Positions 33,445-42,613 of a stretch of 64,000 nt of DNA are shown here, piece by piece. The translations under genes and the position numbers were made by a program. The DNA lies in assembly GCF_023213175.1 (NCBI RefSeq), contig NZ_CP093312.1, forward strand, positions 868,001-932,000. Reading direction: 5' to 3'. Numbering within the stretch: position 1 is the stretch's first letter; each line of letters begins with the position of its first letter. This DNA comes from Sulfurovum sp. XGS-02. GTDB taxonomy: Bacteria > Campylobacterota > Campylobacteria > Campylobacterales > Sulfurovaceae. The notes below the pieces were generated by a model, which ran no database searches, was not told where the DNA came from, and worked only from the letters and a program-made list of their open reading frames with translations.

Positions 33445-34440
33445 TCAGTGCCGGTACTGCTGCAGGGCATACATATAGGAGTTTCGCTCATAGGCAGCCG
33501 GGTTATCGGTATGTGCCAGAGAGATACTCCCTTTCATCTGGGAGATGGAGTCGTATTCGTTCGTCTGCATCCATTGGGTGAGTTCATTGAGTATCACTGC
33601 AACTTCATCTTCGCCTTTGGTAAGCAGTACGGAAGCCAGTGCCACAGCATCTGCTCCGCTCATGATAGCTTTGAGCACATCTTCTCCACTGTGGACCCCT
33701 GTACCCGCACACATCGAGCAGGAAAGCTTGTTATAGAGGATCGCACACCATCGCAAGGTTTCACTGACATTGGCAGAACTGGTAATATTGGCACGCTGTA
33801 AAGGTGTAAGAAGTTCAAGATCCACATCCACACGTGTAGGGTTGTCAAAAATGGTCAGGCCGTTGGCTCCTGCTTCAACAAAACGTTTGGCCATATTGGC
33901 CGGGCTGGAAAAATAGGCGTTCATTTTGACATTGAGAGGGATAGAAATATGTGCTTTGACCTGAGATACGGTATCGATATACATTTGCTCTACGGTATGC
34001 CCCTCCATATCAATGGATGTGGGAATATAGGTGATGTTAAGTTCCAAGGCATCCGCACCGGCTTCCTGTAGTTTTTTGGCATATTTCACCCATCCTCCGG
34101 CCGAAACGCCGTTCAGACTTGCAATGACTGGGATCTGGATAGATTCTTTGATCCTTTTGATCTCTTCAAGATAGTGTTCAGAGTGGAGATTCTCAAAATC
34201 CACTTCACTGGGAAGATAAGTGGTCGCTTCTGCATTTGCGTTGCTGTGAATATGCAAAAAATGGTCGATCTGATGGATCTCATGGTTGATCTCCTCTTCG
34301 AAGAGAGAATGCATGATGACAGCGGCGATACCCTTCTCTTCAAGTTTTTTAATACTATCCAGAGATGCCGTTAACGGCGAAGCACTGGCAATAAGAGGGT
34401 TTTTTAACTCCAGTCCTAAATGTGTAGTAGTCAGTTCCAT
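33445..34440 (-). CDS. Dihydroorotate-dehydrogenase-like flavoprotein paired with PFOR
   Basis: 331 residues, TIM-barrel FMN protein. LGLELKNPLIASASPLTAS at the N-terminus, VIASLNGVSAGGW, LELNITYI and MCAGTGVHSGEDVLKAIMSGADAV (two blocks) are DHOD-type motifs. It differs from true PyrD, and such stand-alone DHOD-like proteins are often encoded directly after nifJ, as here with 2 nt between them. It may act as an oxidoreductase linked to ferredoxin or low-potential electrons; its substrate is unknown. Confidence 0.82.
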   Translation of the reverse strand: MELTTTHLGLELKNPLIASASPLTASLDSIKKLEEKGIAAVIMHSLFEEEINHEIHQIDHFLHIHSNANAEATTYLPSEVDFENLHSEHYLEEIKRIKESIQIPVIASLNGVSAGGWVKYAKKLQEAGADALELNITYIPTSIDMEGHTVEQMYIDTVSQVKAHISIPLNVKMNAYFSSPANMAKRFVEAGANGLTIFDNPTRVDVDLELLTPLQRANITSSANVSETLRWCAILYNKLSCSMCAGTGVHSGEDVLKAIMSGADAVALASVLLTKGEDEVAVILNELTQWMQTNEYDSISQMKGSISLAHTDNPAAYERNSYMYALQQYRH

Positions 34441-34442
34441 GT

Positions 34443-37400
34443 TCAGAGCTCCTTTTGTGTTGGCTGGTAATATTCATACAGGTTTTGGTACCGTTTGTAG
34501 AGAGTCTGGGCTGTATGTGCCGCGGTTTTCAGGTAGGATCCTGCAGATTCAGCATTCATCTTCTCAACCATTTTAAACCGTGTCTCGCGATACATAAAGT
34601 CTTTGACATCTATTTTAGGACCTTTGTAGTCAAGTGTCATAGGATTTTCCCCTTCTTTGATCATATCGGGGTTAAATCGGAAGATCGGCCACAACCCACT
34701 GTCAACAGCACGTTTTTGCTGATCAAACCCATACTTTAGATCATAGCCGTGAGCGATACAGTGCGAATAGGCAATGATGATAGAAGGACCGTCATAACGT
34801 TCTGCTTCAACAAAGGCTTTGACCGTAGCTTTGTCATTTGCTCCCAGTGAGACTTTTGCGACATAGACATTTTCGTAATTGATAGCCATTGCAGCGAGAT
34901 CTTTCGGTACACCTGCTTTTCCTTCTGCCGCAAACTTCGCCACAGCACCGGTCAAAGTTGCCTTGGACTGCTGACCGCCGGTGTTGGAGTAGACCTGGGT
35001 ATCCAGTACTAAAATGTTGACATTCTTCCCGCTGGCAAGTACATGGTCCAGGCCACCATAGCCGATATCATAAGCCCAACCGTCTCCTCCGATGATCCAA
35101 ACGGATTTTTTTACAAGGTAATCGGCTATTTCATGTAGTTTTTTTGCTTCGTTATCCTCACGTTCAGCAAGTGTTGATTTAAGTAGCTCAACTTGCTTTC
35201 TTTGTTGATTGACCTCTGTTTCATTTACTTGAGAAGCACCCAGTATCGTTTCAACAAGTGTTTTGTCCAGACTCTCTTTAAGATCTTCGAGCAAACTGCG
35301 GGCATGATCCACATGGTTATCGATTGCAAGGCGGAAGCCAAGCCCGAACTCTGCGTTATCTTCAAAAAGCGAATTTGACCACGCTGGTCCGCGCCCTTCA
35401 TCATTTTTTCTCCATGGTGTCGTAGGAAGGTTCCCTCCGTAGATCGAGCTGCATCCAGTAGCGTTGGCAACGACCATCCTGTCACCGAAAAGCTGCGTAG
35501 CAAGTTTAATGTACGGAGTCTCTCCACATCCTGCACATGCACCGCTGAACTCAAAGAGCGGTTCAAGGAACTGTGACTCTTTCATGTCATCATGGTCAAG
35601 TTTTGAGCGTTCTACCTTTGGGAGGGAAGTAAAATATTCCCATTGTGCGATCTTCTCGTCTTTAATCTCAGCAAGAGGGGTCATATTGATCGCTTTGAGG
35701 TTGGTTTGCGATTTATTTTTGGCCGGGCATACTTCAGTGCAGAGCGAACAGCCCGTACAGTCCTCCACTGCTACCGAGATATTGAAATGGTCGTTTTCAC
35801 CGAACTTTTTTCCTTTGGCAAACTTTGAGAGAAATCCTTCTGGCGCTTCATCCATAAAGGAGATATCAAAGACGTTGGAGCGTATGACCGAGTGAGGGCA
35901 GGCTGAAACACACTTGTTGCACTGAATACAGGTATCAGGGTCCCAGACAGGAACTTCCTGGGCAATGTTCCGTTTCTCGAACTGTGTGGTCCCCGTAGGC
36001 CAGGTCCCATCAGCAGGGATCTTGGATACTGGAAGTTCATCTCCCATGTAGGCGCTTATTTTCCCGATCACTTCTGAGATGAAAGGTGTCAATATACCTT
36101 TGAGCACAGGCTGAAGCTCCTGGGTACTTTTAGTTTCTATCGGGACAGTGACTTCATAGAGATGTGCAAGTGTATTGTCCACGGCGGCAAAATTCATCTC
36201 TACGATCACGTCGCCTTTTTTCCCGTAGCTTTTTTGGATCGAGTGTTTTATTTTGGCAATCGCTTCCTCTCTGGGAAGAATACCGCTGATCGCAAAGAAA
36301 CAGGTCTGCATCACCGTATTGATCCGTGATCCCATCTTACTCTCTTTGGCCACACTGTAGGCATCAATGACATAAAATTTCAGCCTTTTGTCAATGATAT
36401 GCTTTTGGGTTACATGGCGAAGATTCTGCCATATTTCCTCTTTTTTATACGGAGTGTTCAAGAGAAAAACGGCACCTGGTTTAGCACTCTCCAGCAGGTC
36501 TAGTTTTTCAAGAAATACAGATTGGTGGACGGCGATAAAGTCTGCTTCTTGTATCAGGTAGCTTGAGTGGATCGGATCGGGACCGAAACGCAGATGAGAG
36601 GTGGTCATGGAACCGGATTTTTTGGAGTCATAGACAAAATATCCCTGGGCATAATAGTCTGTCTCTTCACCGATGATCTTGATCGTGTTTTTGTTAGCGC
36701 CTACCGTACCATCCGAACCCAGTCCATAAAAGAGGGCCTGGAACTGAGTAGGGTTCTTTAAGATGAAATCATGATCATAACCAAGTGATGTATGGGTGAT
36801 ATCATCGTCAATACCTATGGTAAAGTGATTCTTTGGAGATACGTTTGAAAGTTCTTTGTAGATCGCAAGTATCATGGCTGGAGTGAACTCTTTGGAAGAG
36901 AGACCGTAGCGGCCTCCGATAATAATCGGCAGTCCCAAAGAGAGTTTTGTACGATATTCAAAGAGAGCGCTCACTACATCATGGTAGAGCGGTTCACCCA
37001 GGCTACCTGACTCTTTGGTACGGTCAAGCACGGCAATGGCCTTGACTGAGTTTGGAAGTGCATCCATGAACGCCTTAACTGCAAAAGGCAATGCCAGCCG
37101 AACCTTTATCATGCCCACTTTTTCACCCAGAGTATTCAGATAGTGCACACTCTCTTCTACTGCTTGGGTACCTGATCCCATCAATACGATGACTCTCTGG
37201 GCATCCTCTGCACCGACATAATCAAAAAGTCGGTAAGCCCTTCCTGTAAGAGCAGCGAATGCATCCATTTGCTCCTGCAGGATCTTCGGCAGTGCTTGAT
37301 AGTACTTGTTGACACTTTCACGCCCTTGAAAATAGACATCGGGGTTTTGGGATGTACCTCTAAGTACAGGAGAGTCAGATGTCAGGCCCCGTTTCCTGTG

Positions 37401-38012
37401 TGCTTCAACCAGATCGGTGCTGATCATAGCTTTGAGTACGTCATCAGAAAGTTTTTCGATCCGACTTACCTCATGTGAGGTGCGAAAGCCGTCAAAAAAA
37501 TGCAAGAAAGGAATACGAGCATGCAAGGTCGCTGCTTGTGCAATAAGGGCAAAGTCATGTGCTTCCTGTACGGAACCGGAGGAGAGCAGGGCGAAACCGG
37601 TCTGTCTTACCCCCATGACATCCTGATGGTCTCCAAAGATGGAAAGTCCCTGAGCAGCAAGAGAGCGCGAAGCAACATGAAATACCGTCGAAGTGAGCTC
37701 TCCTGCGATCTTGTACATATTAGGTATCATCAGAAGCAGTCCCTGGGAGGCGGTAAACGTTGTGGTCAGGGCACCTGCCTGTAAGGCACCATGCACAGCC
37801 CCGCTTGCACCACCCTCGCTTTGCATTTCATAGACTTCTGGAATAGTACCAAAAATATTTTTCTGATGTTTTGCACTGTAAATATCACTGAATTCACCCA
37901 TAGGAGAGGCGGGGGTGATAGGGTAGATGGCAATGACTTCGTTGAGTTTGTGGGCTACCATCGCAACGGCTTCATTACCATCAACCATCATAGTGGAACG
38001 CTCTTTCATCAT
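34443..38012 (-). CDS. nifJ: Pyruvate:ferredoxin (flavodoxin) oxidoreductase, single chain
   Basis: 1189-residue fused PFOR. The N-terminal PYR domain has VIAIYPITPASPMGE and EMQSEGGASGAVHGAL; two [4Fe-4S] motifs are CIQCNKCVSACPHS (near 690-705) and CTGCSLCTEVCPA (near 750-762); CAGCGETPYIKL and GGDGWAYDIGYGG, then DTQVYSNTGGQQ, form the thiamine diphosphate part. It makes acetyl-CoA and CO2 from pyruvate or runs in reverse to fix CO2, as in the reductive TCA lifestyle expected for this group. AAGGA lies 5 nt before ATG 38012. Confidence 0.97.
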   Translation of the reverse strand: MMKERSTMMVDGNEAVAMVAHKLNEVIAIYPITPASPMGEFSDIYSAKHQKNIFGTIPEVYEMQSEGGASGAVHGALQAGALTTTFTASQGLLLMIPNMYKIAGELTSTVFHVASRSLAAQGLSIFGDHQDVMGVRQTGFALLSSGSVQEAHDFALIAQAATLHARIPFLHFFDGFRTSHEVSRIEKLSDDVLKAMISTDLVEAHRKRGLTSDSPVLRGTSQNPDVYFQGRESVNKYYQALPKILQEQMDAFAALTGRAYRLFDYVGAEDAQRVIVLMGSGTQAVEESVHYLNTLGEKVGMIKVRLALPFAVKAFMDALPNSVKAIAVLDRTKESGSLGEPLYHDVVSALFEYRTKLSLGLPIIIGGRYGLSSKEFTPAMILAIYKELSNVSPKNHFTIGIDDDITHTSLGYDHDFILKNPTQFQALFYGLGSDGTVGANKNTIKIIGEETDYYAQGYFVYDSKKSGSMTTSHLRFGPDPIHSSYLIQEADFIAVHQSVFLEKLDLLESAKPGAVFLLNTPYKKEEIWQNLRHVTQKHIIDKRLKFYVIDAYSVAKESKMGSRINTVMQTCFFAISGILPREEAIAKIKHSIQKSYGKKGDVIVEMNFAAVDNTLAHLYEVTVPIETKSTQELQPVLKGILTPFISEVIGKISAYMGDELPVSKIPADGTWPTGTTQFEKRNIAQEVPVWDPDTCIQCNKCVSACPHSVIRSNVFDISFMDEAPEGFLSKFAKGKKFGENDHFNISVAVEDCTGCSLCTEVCPAKNKSQTNLKAINMTPLAEIKDEKIAQWEYFTSLPKVERSKLDHDDMKESQFLEPLFEFSGACAGCGETPYIKLATQLFGDRMVVANATGCSSIYGGNLPTTPWRKNDEGRGPAWSNSLFEDNAEFGLGFRLAIDNHVDHARSLLEDLKESLDKTLVETILGASQVNETEVNQQRKQVELLKSTLAEREDNEAKKLHEIADYLVKKSVWIIGGDGWAYDIGYGGLDHVLASGKNVNILVLDTQVYSNTGGQQSKATLTGAVAKFAAEGKAGVPKDLAAMAINYENVYVAKVSLGANDKATVKAFVEAERYDGPSIIIAYSHCIAHGYDLKYGFDQQKRAVDSGLWPIFRFNPDMIKEGENPMTLDYKGPKIDVKDFMYRETRFKMVEKMNAESAGSYLKTAAHTAQTLYKRYQNLYEYYQPTQKEL

Positions 38013-38226
38013 TATATTCCTTTATTTATCGGTAAAAAAATTCATATAATATATTGTAGATGCAAGGGATACAATATAAACGCATTAAACACTGTTTTAT
38101 AGATGACACTTATGGGTCATTTTTATATTGTAGCGTGTATCAGATGTATAGTTGGTTAGAAGGATAGCATATCAGTGCACAGCTACCAGATTACATTTAA
38201 GATTATTCCCTGGCAGTTATTTGTGT

Positions 38227-38232
38227 TATAAT
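38227..38232 (+). promoter_or_regulatory. Promoter -10 box of the psiE-ATPase operon
   Basis: TATAAT 79 nt before the psiE ATG. It would place the transcription start near 38239, just ahead of the inverted repeat. Confidence 0.5.
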
Positions 38233-38247
38233 CTCTAAAAGGAGCTC

Positions 38248-38269
38248 TGTTCTTTATTTAAAAAGAACA
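38248..38269. repeat. 8-bp inverted repeat in the psiE leader
   Basis: Perfect 8-bp arms (38248-38255, 38262-38269) with a 6-nt spacer, about 16 nt downstream of the predicted -10 box. As DNA it would suit a dimeric repressor; as RNA it would be a leader hairpin. No T-run follows, so a terminator is less likely. Confidence 0.5.
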
Positions 38270-38311
38270 AGGCCGATAGCATTATCATTATGAATTATAT
38301 AGGATAAGCAG

Positions 38312-38782
38312 ATGGATAATGAAAACAAAAAGGATTCTTTTGTAGAAATTGGTCATGAATTGACAGACAAGTTGGAAGATCCCTTTATAGATTTTCTTCA
38401 CAAGATCATACGTATGGCAGTAAAAGTGTTGGCAGCTTTAATGGTTTTGGTTATTGTCTGGGGTATCGGTGATGTCATCTATGTATTATATCAGCGTCTG
38501 GTATCTCCACCATTTATGCTCCTAAATATCAATGATATACTGGCCACCTTTGGTGCCTTTCTTGCCGTACTGATCGCTATAGAGATCTTTATCAATATTA
38601 CACTCTATCTCAAAACCAATGTAATACCGGTCAGACTGGTTGTCGCAACTGCACTCATGGCCATTTCACGTAAGGTTATCATTTTTGATTTTGGAGCGAT
38701 CACACCTCTTTTTGTGCTTAGTACAGCAGCTGTTGTCTTTGCTTTGGGGATCACATACTGGCTTATTACCAAAAAAAGCTAA
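38312..38782 (+). CDS. PsiE-family membrane protein
   Basis: 156 residues with four predicted helices (about 34-58, 72-95, 103-122 and 128-150). The pattern LLNINDILATFGAFLAVLIAIEIFINI, with the later ARKV-type loop SRKVIIFDFG, matches the phosphate-starvation-inducible E (PsiE) family. The biochemical function is unknown. It begins an operon with a P-type cation ATPase 23 nt downstream, suggesting a role in ion homeostasis or envelope energetics. Confidence 0.78.
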   Translation: MDNENKKDSFVEIGHELTDKLEDPFIDFLHKIIRMAVKVLAALMVLVIVWGIGDVIYVLYQRLVSPPFMLLNINDILATFGAFLAVLIAIEIFINITLYLKTNVIPVRLVVATALMAISRKVIIFDFGAITPLFVLSTAAVVFALGITYWLITKKS

Positions 38783-38805
38783 CAACTAGCTAGAAAGGTA
38801 CGACT

Positions 38806-41532
38806 ATGCAGAACCAAGTAGATGCGTCAATTTTTATATCAGAAGAGTGGCATACAAAAAGTACAGAATCTGTCTTCACATTACTTGAAACATCCAGAGA
38901 TGGTCTTGCCCAAGAAGAGGTAGAGAAGAGACTTGAAACGTATGGGCCAAATCAGCTTCCTGCAGTACAGACGCGCAGTGCATTTCTACGGTTTATCTAT
39001 CAATTTCATAATATATTGATCTATGTGCTGCTTGCTGCAGGTATGGTTACTGCCATATTGGAGCATTGGATCGATGCAGGTGTGATCTTTGCTGTCGTGC
39101 TTCTCAACGCAGTGATTGGATTCTTACAAGAGGGAAAAGCTGAAAATGCTTTGAGATCGATACAACAGATGCTTTCTCCTCATGCGATCGCGATACGTAA
39201 CGGCCGACAGATCACGATTCAGGCAGAAGATCTGGTGCCCGGTGATATCGTAAGTCTGCAATCTGGTGATAAGGTACCGGCAGACCTGAGACTTTTCCGC
39301 GTTAAGGGACTTCAGATCCAGGAATCGGCATTGACAGGTGAGTCGGTAGCCGTAGAAAAAAGGACAGATCCTGTAGTAAAGGAGAGTGTGATAGGCGATC
39401 GTCACTGCATGGCTTACTCGGGCACCATTGTGACACACGGCCAGGGTAGTGGTATAGTTATAGGTACCGGTGTAGAGACACAAATAGGTCGTATCAGCAG
39501 TCTGGTATCGGAAGTCGAATCCGCGACTACTCCTCTGATTCAACAAATGGCCCAGTTTGCCCGTTGGCTTACTATAGCTATTTTGTCTATTTCACTTATC
39601 ACTTTCGCCTTTGGTTTATTGGTCAGGGATTATGCTGCTGTGGAAATGTTTCTGGCTTCGGTAAGTCTTGCAGTAGCCGCTATTCCGGAGGGACTGCCTG
39701 CCATCATGACGATTACGCTTGCCATTGGTGTACAGAGAATGGCACATCGTAATGCGATTATCCGTAAACTGCCAGCTGTTGAAACACTCGGAGCGGTCAC
39801 AGTGATTTGTTCGGATAAAACAGGTACCTTGACACGTAATGAAATGACCGTTTCTATGATTGCGACAGCCAAAGATCTGTTCGAACTGAGTGGAACAGGG
39901 TATGATCCGCATGGAGAGATATCTTTGTCAGGCAGAGCTGTACTTTCTGAAGAAAGACCACTTTTACAGGAAGTGGCCCGGGTTGCAATGCTTTGCAATG
40001 ATGCATCATTGGAACAAAAGAACGGTGAATGGCTTGTGCATGGTGATCCGATGGAGGGAGCCCTTCTGGTAGCCGGGTTAAAGGCCGGGTTGGATATAGA
40101 GATGGAGTCCAAAGAGTATCCTCGTACCGATCTTATCCCTTTTGAATCAGAACACCGATTCATGGCGACACTCCACCATGACCATTCATGCGATACTTTT
40201 ATCTTTCTCAAGGGTGCCCCGGAGAAGATATTAGAGATGTGCACCTATCAGAGAAGTCTCAATGGTGACCAACCTTTGGATACGCAGTACTGGCTGGAAC
40301 GTATTGAAACTTTGGCAGGGTATGGACAGCGCGTATTGGCCCTTGCCTTCAAGCCGGCAAAGCCTAAACAGGAAGAACTTGCATTCAGCGATCTGGAGGA
40401 TGGCCTGATCATGCTGGGTATGCTTGGCTTGATCGATCCGCCCCGAGAAGAAGCGATTGAAGCGGTGCAGGTCTGTGACAGGGCAGGCATCAGAGTGAAA
40501 ATGATCACAGGTGACCATGGTGCAACTGCACGTGCTATCGCCAAACAACTGAAACTTGTGAATAGCGATGATGTGCTGACCGGAACAGAGCTTGAAGTGA
40601 TGAGTGAAGAGGAGTTGCGCCAACGTGTGCTGGATGTTGATATCTATGCACGTGTAAATCCTGAACACAAACTTTGTCTGGTACGATTATTACAGGAGCA
40701 TGGCTTGATCGTTGCAATGACAGGTGACGGTGTGAACGATGCACCGGCACTCAAGCGTGCAGATGTAGGTACTGCAATGGGGCACAATGGTACAGAAGCT
40801 GCAAAAGAAGCGTCTGAAATGGTACTTGCAGATGATAATTTTGCTTCCATTATGCATGCAGTAGAAGAGGGGCGTACTGTCTATGACAACCTCAAAAAGG
40901 CCATACTCTTTATTCTTCCGACCAATGGTGGTGAAGCGTTGATCATTCTTGCTGCTATTGCATTTGGTTTTCATCAAATGCCACTCATACCGGTGCAGAT
41001 CCTTTGGGTCAATATGGTGACAGCTGTAACATTGGCACTATCATTGGCATTTGAGCCACCAGAATACAATGTCATGCAAAGACCTCCGCGTGATGCCCAT
41101 GAGCCTATACTTACGGGGTATCTCATTTGGCGTATTGCGTATGTTTCAATGATCTTGATGAGCGGGACATTCGGGCTTTTTCTTTGGGAGATGGAACAGG
41201 GTGCCGGAATTGCGCATGCACAAACTGTAGCTGTAAATACACTGATCATGTTTGAGATATTTTATCTGTTCAATTCCCGTTATATCACAGAATCGATCTT
41301 CAACTGGGAAGGTCTATCCGGAAACCGTTATGTATTGATCTCTATTGCTATACTGATCATACTCCAGCTTTGTTTTACCTATCTTAGCCCTATGCAGTCT
41401 CTATTCGGAAGCACTGCAATCGACTTTACCATATGGCTGCGTATAGTGTTGGTCGCCTCTTCTGTACTCTTCCTTGTAGAGCTTGAAAAGTATATTGTAC
41501 GATACATGGGGAAAAACAAAAGGAGGGTTTAG
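38806..41532 (+). CDS. P2-type cation-transporting ATPase
   Basis: 908 residues, full P-type architecture. The actuator domain has ALTGES; the phosphorylation site is Asp337 in CSDKTGTLTRNEM; TGDGVNDAPALKRADVG is the hinge; ten helices are predicted. The M4 motif IPEGLP (Glu295), Asn707 and Glu710 in M5, and Asn736 and Thr739 in M6 equal ion-binding residues of calcium pumps. The position of the key M6 aspartate is Ala740, so the transported ion may not be calcium. Close relatives are annotated only as cation ATPases. It follows psiE and a short A-G-rich ribosome site (GAAAGG). Confidence 0.9.
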   Translation: MQNQVDASIFISEEWHTKSTESVFTLLETSRDGLAQEEVEKRLETYGPNQLPAVQTRSAFLRFIYQFHNILIYVLLAAGMVTAILEHWIDAGVIFAVVLLNAVIGFLQEGKAENALRSIQQMLSPHAIAIRNGRQITIQAEDLVPGDIVSLQSGDKVPADLRLFRVKGLQIQESALTGESVAVEKRTDPVVKESVIGDRHCMAYSGTIVTHGQGSGIVIGTGVETQIGRISSLVSEVESATTPLIQQMAQFARWLTIAILSISLITFAFGLLVRDYAAVEMFLASVSLAVAAIPEGLPAIMTITLAIGVQRMAHRNAIIRKLPAVETLGAVTVICSDKTGTLTRNEMTVSMIATAKDLFELSGTGYDPHGEISLSGRAVLSEERPLLQEVARVAMLCNDASLEQKNGEWLVHGDPMEGALLVAGLKAGLDIEMESKEYPRTDLIPFESEHRFMATLHHDHSCDTFIFLKGAPEKILEMCTYQRSLNGDQPLDTQYWLERIETLAGYGQRVLALAFKPAKPKQEELAFSDLEDGLIMLGMLGLIDPPREEAIEAVQVCDRAGIRVKMITGDHGATARAIAKQLKLVNSDDVLTGTELEVMSEEELRQRVLDVDIYARVNPEHKLCLVRLLQEHGLIVAMTGDGVNDAPALKRADVGTAMGHNGTEAAKEASEMVLADDNFASIMHAVEEGRTVYDNLKKAILFILPTNGGEALIILAAIAFGFHQMPLIPVQILWVNMVTAVTLALSLAFEPPEYNVMQRPPRDAHEPILTGYLIWRIAYVSMILMSGTFGLFLWEMEQGAGIAHAQTVAVNTLIMFEIFYLFNSRYITESIFNWEGLSGNRYVLISIAILIILQLCFTYLSPMQSLFGSTAIDFTIWLRIVLVASSVLFLVELEKYIVRYMGKNKRRV

Positions 41533-41623
41533 GTTGATGGATAGATATGTGAAGTGGGGGAATAGGGCATAAACACTCATTATCCAAGTTATAATATTAA
41601 GTGAAGAACAATCATCGCTATGC

Positions 41624-41629
41624 TATACT
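41624..41629 (+). promoter_or_regulatory. Extended -10 promoter of the thioredoxin gene
   Basis: TATACT preceded by TG at 41621-41622 (TGnTATACT), 24 nt before the ATG, with AAAGGA as the ribosome site. The same extended -10 appears at 10170-10178. Confidence 0.55.
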
Positions 41630-41653
41630 CCACCCTCATACAAAGGAAAAACT

Positions 41654-42025
41654 ATGGCATATATAGATTTAACAACAAAAAATTTTAACGAAACACTGGA
41701 TAATAATGAAATAGTTATTATCGATTTTTGGGCAGAATGGTGTGGTCCCTGTAAACAGTTCGCACCCATTTTTGAAAGGGTAGCAGAAAAATATCCTGAT
41801 ATCACCTTTGCTAAGGTCAACACTGAGGAACAACCTGCTATATCGGCACAGTACGGTATCCGTTCGATCCCGACACTGATGGTCAGTAGAGACGGTATCA
41901 TCCTGCTTAATCAAGCAGGTATGCTGCCTGAAGAAGCCTTTGATAAGCTCATCACCCACGTAAAGGGGCTTGATATGGATCAAATACGTGCAGAGATAGC
42001 TAAAGATGAAGAGGATGACGAGTAA
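41654..42025 (+). CDS. trxA: Thioredoxin with acidic C-terminal tail
   Basis: 123 residues. The active site WCGPC holds Cys30 and Cys33, with SIPTLMV and the cis-proline near residue 76. It reduces protein disulfides in the cytoplasm. The last about 20 residues (DQIRAEIAKDEEDDE) extend past the usual thioredoxin end and are strongly acidic. The gene is preceded by an AAAGGA site. The small minus-strand gene that faces it also ends in an acidic run, an odd coincidence. Confidence 0.92.
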   Translation: MAYIDLTTKNFNETLDNNEIVIIDFWAEWCGPCKQFAPIFERVAEKYPDITFAKVNTEEQPAISAQYGIRSIPTLMVSRDGIILLNQAGMLPEEAFDKLITHVKGLDMDQIRAEIAKDEEDDE

Positions 42026-42134
42026 CACATCATTACGATACTCGTTATCTCATACCGTTTTATATTAAGATTACCAATCAACCCTTCTTGTAAACCTGTC
42101 ACTCTTTTATCATTTTTGATAACAGCTGATGGGG

Positions 42135-42443
42135 CTATTCATCATCTTCGTCATCATCGAAATCAAACTCTAGTTTTACGGGTTCCTCTACTACTTCTTT
42201 TAACTCACTAATATCCTCTGCAGGGATATTTATCGCCATTGCGACAAAGGAGACCAAAGCATTATCATCTATGATCTCCTGGCATGCTTCTGATGTGTTA
42301 TAAATGGTGAGTATGCCGTCTTTTATAAGTATATCTCTAGTGCCAATACCTAATTCTGCCGCTATATTATGCAAGTCTGGACGGGTAAGATGGATCCCGC
42401 TGACTTTCATTGAGAATCCTGTTCTTATCTTTCCTGGGTACAT
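42135..42443 (-). CDS. Small acidic-tailed protein of unknown function
   Basis: 102 residues, cytoplasmic. It starts MYPGKIRTGFSMKVSGIHL, has helical LHNIAAELGIG and a SEACQEIIDDNALVSFVAMAINI block, and ends in FDFDDDEDDE. The ATG at 42443 has AAAGGA 6-7 nt upstream. No motif is recognised. Convergent with the thioredoxin gene, 109 nt apart. Confidence 0.66.
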   Translation of the reverse strand: MYPGKIRTGFSMKVSGIHLTRPDLHNIAAELGIGTRDILIKDGILTIYNTSEACQEIIDDNALVSFVAMAINIPAEDISELKEVVEEPVKLEFDFDDDEDDE

Positions 42444-42613
42444 TTTTCTATCCTTTAAGTATTTCTTGAGTCGATTATTTTCAGATTATAGCTGATATAG
42501 TGTAGTCATACCTTATGTTTTGGCTTTAAGGAGTTATAAATACTTAGAGATATAAAAAGTGTGAAGGTTTAATCAAAAAACTCAAGAGTGTATAAGAAGC
42601 AAGTGGAGAAAGG

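Larger units (their letters stand above)
38013..38311. other. Divergent nifJ-psiE intergenic region
   Basis: About 300 nt without a gene. On the nifJ side an AT-rich block (38040-38060) probably holds its promoter. On the psiE side a TATAAT box and an 8-6-8 inverted repeat are present (listed separately). A TGAC-N8-GTCA repeat lies at about 38103-38118. I see no small ORF with a ribosome site. Confidence 0.5.

Noticed and set aside
39630-40244. 204-residue minus-strand ORF inside the P-type ATPase gene
   Set aside because: It lies wholly antisense to conserved ATPase motifs and shows no features of its own.
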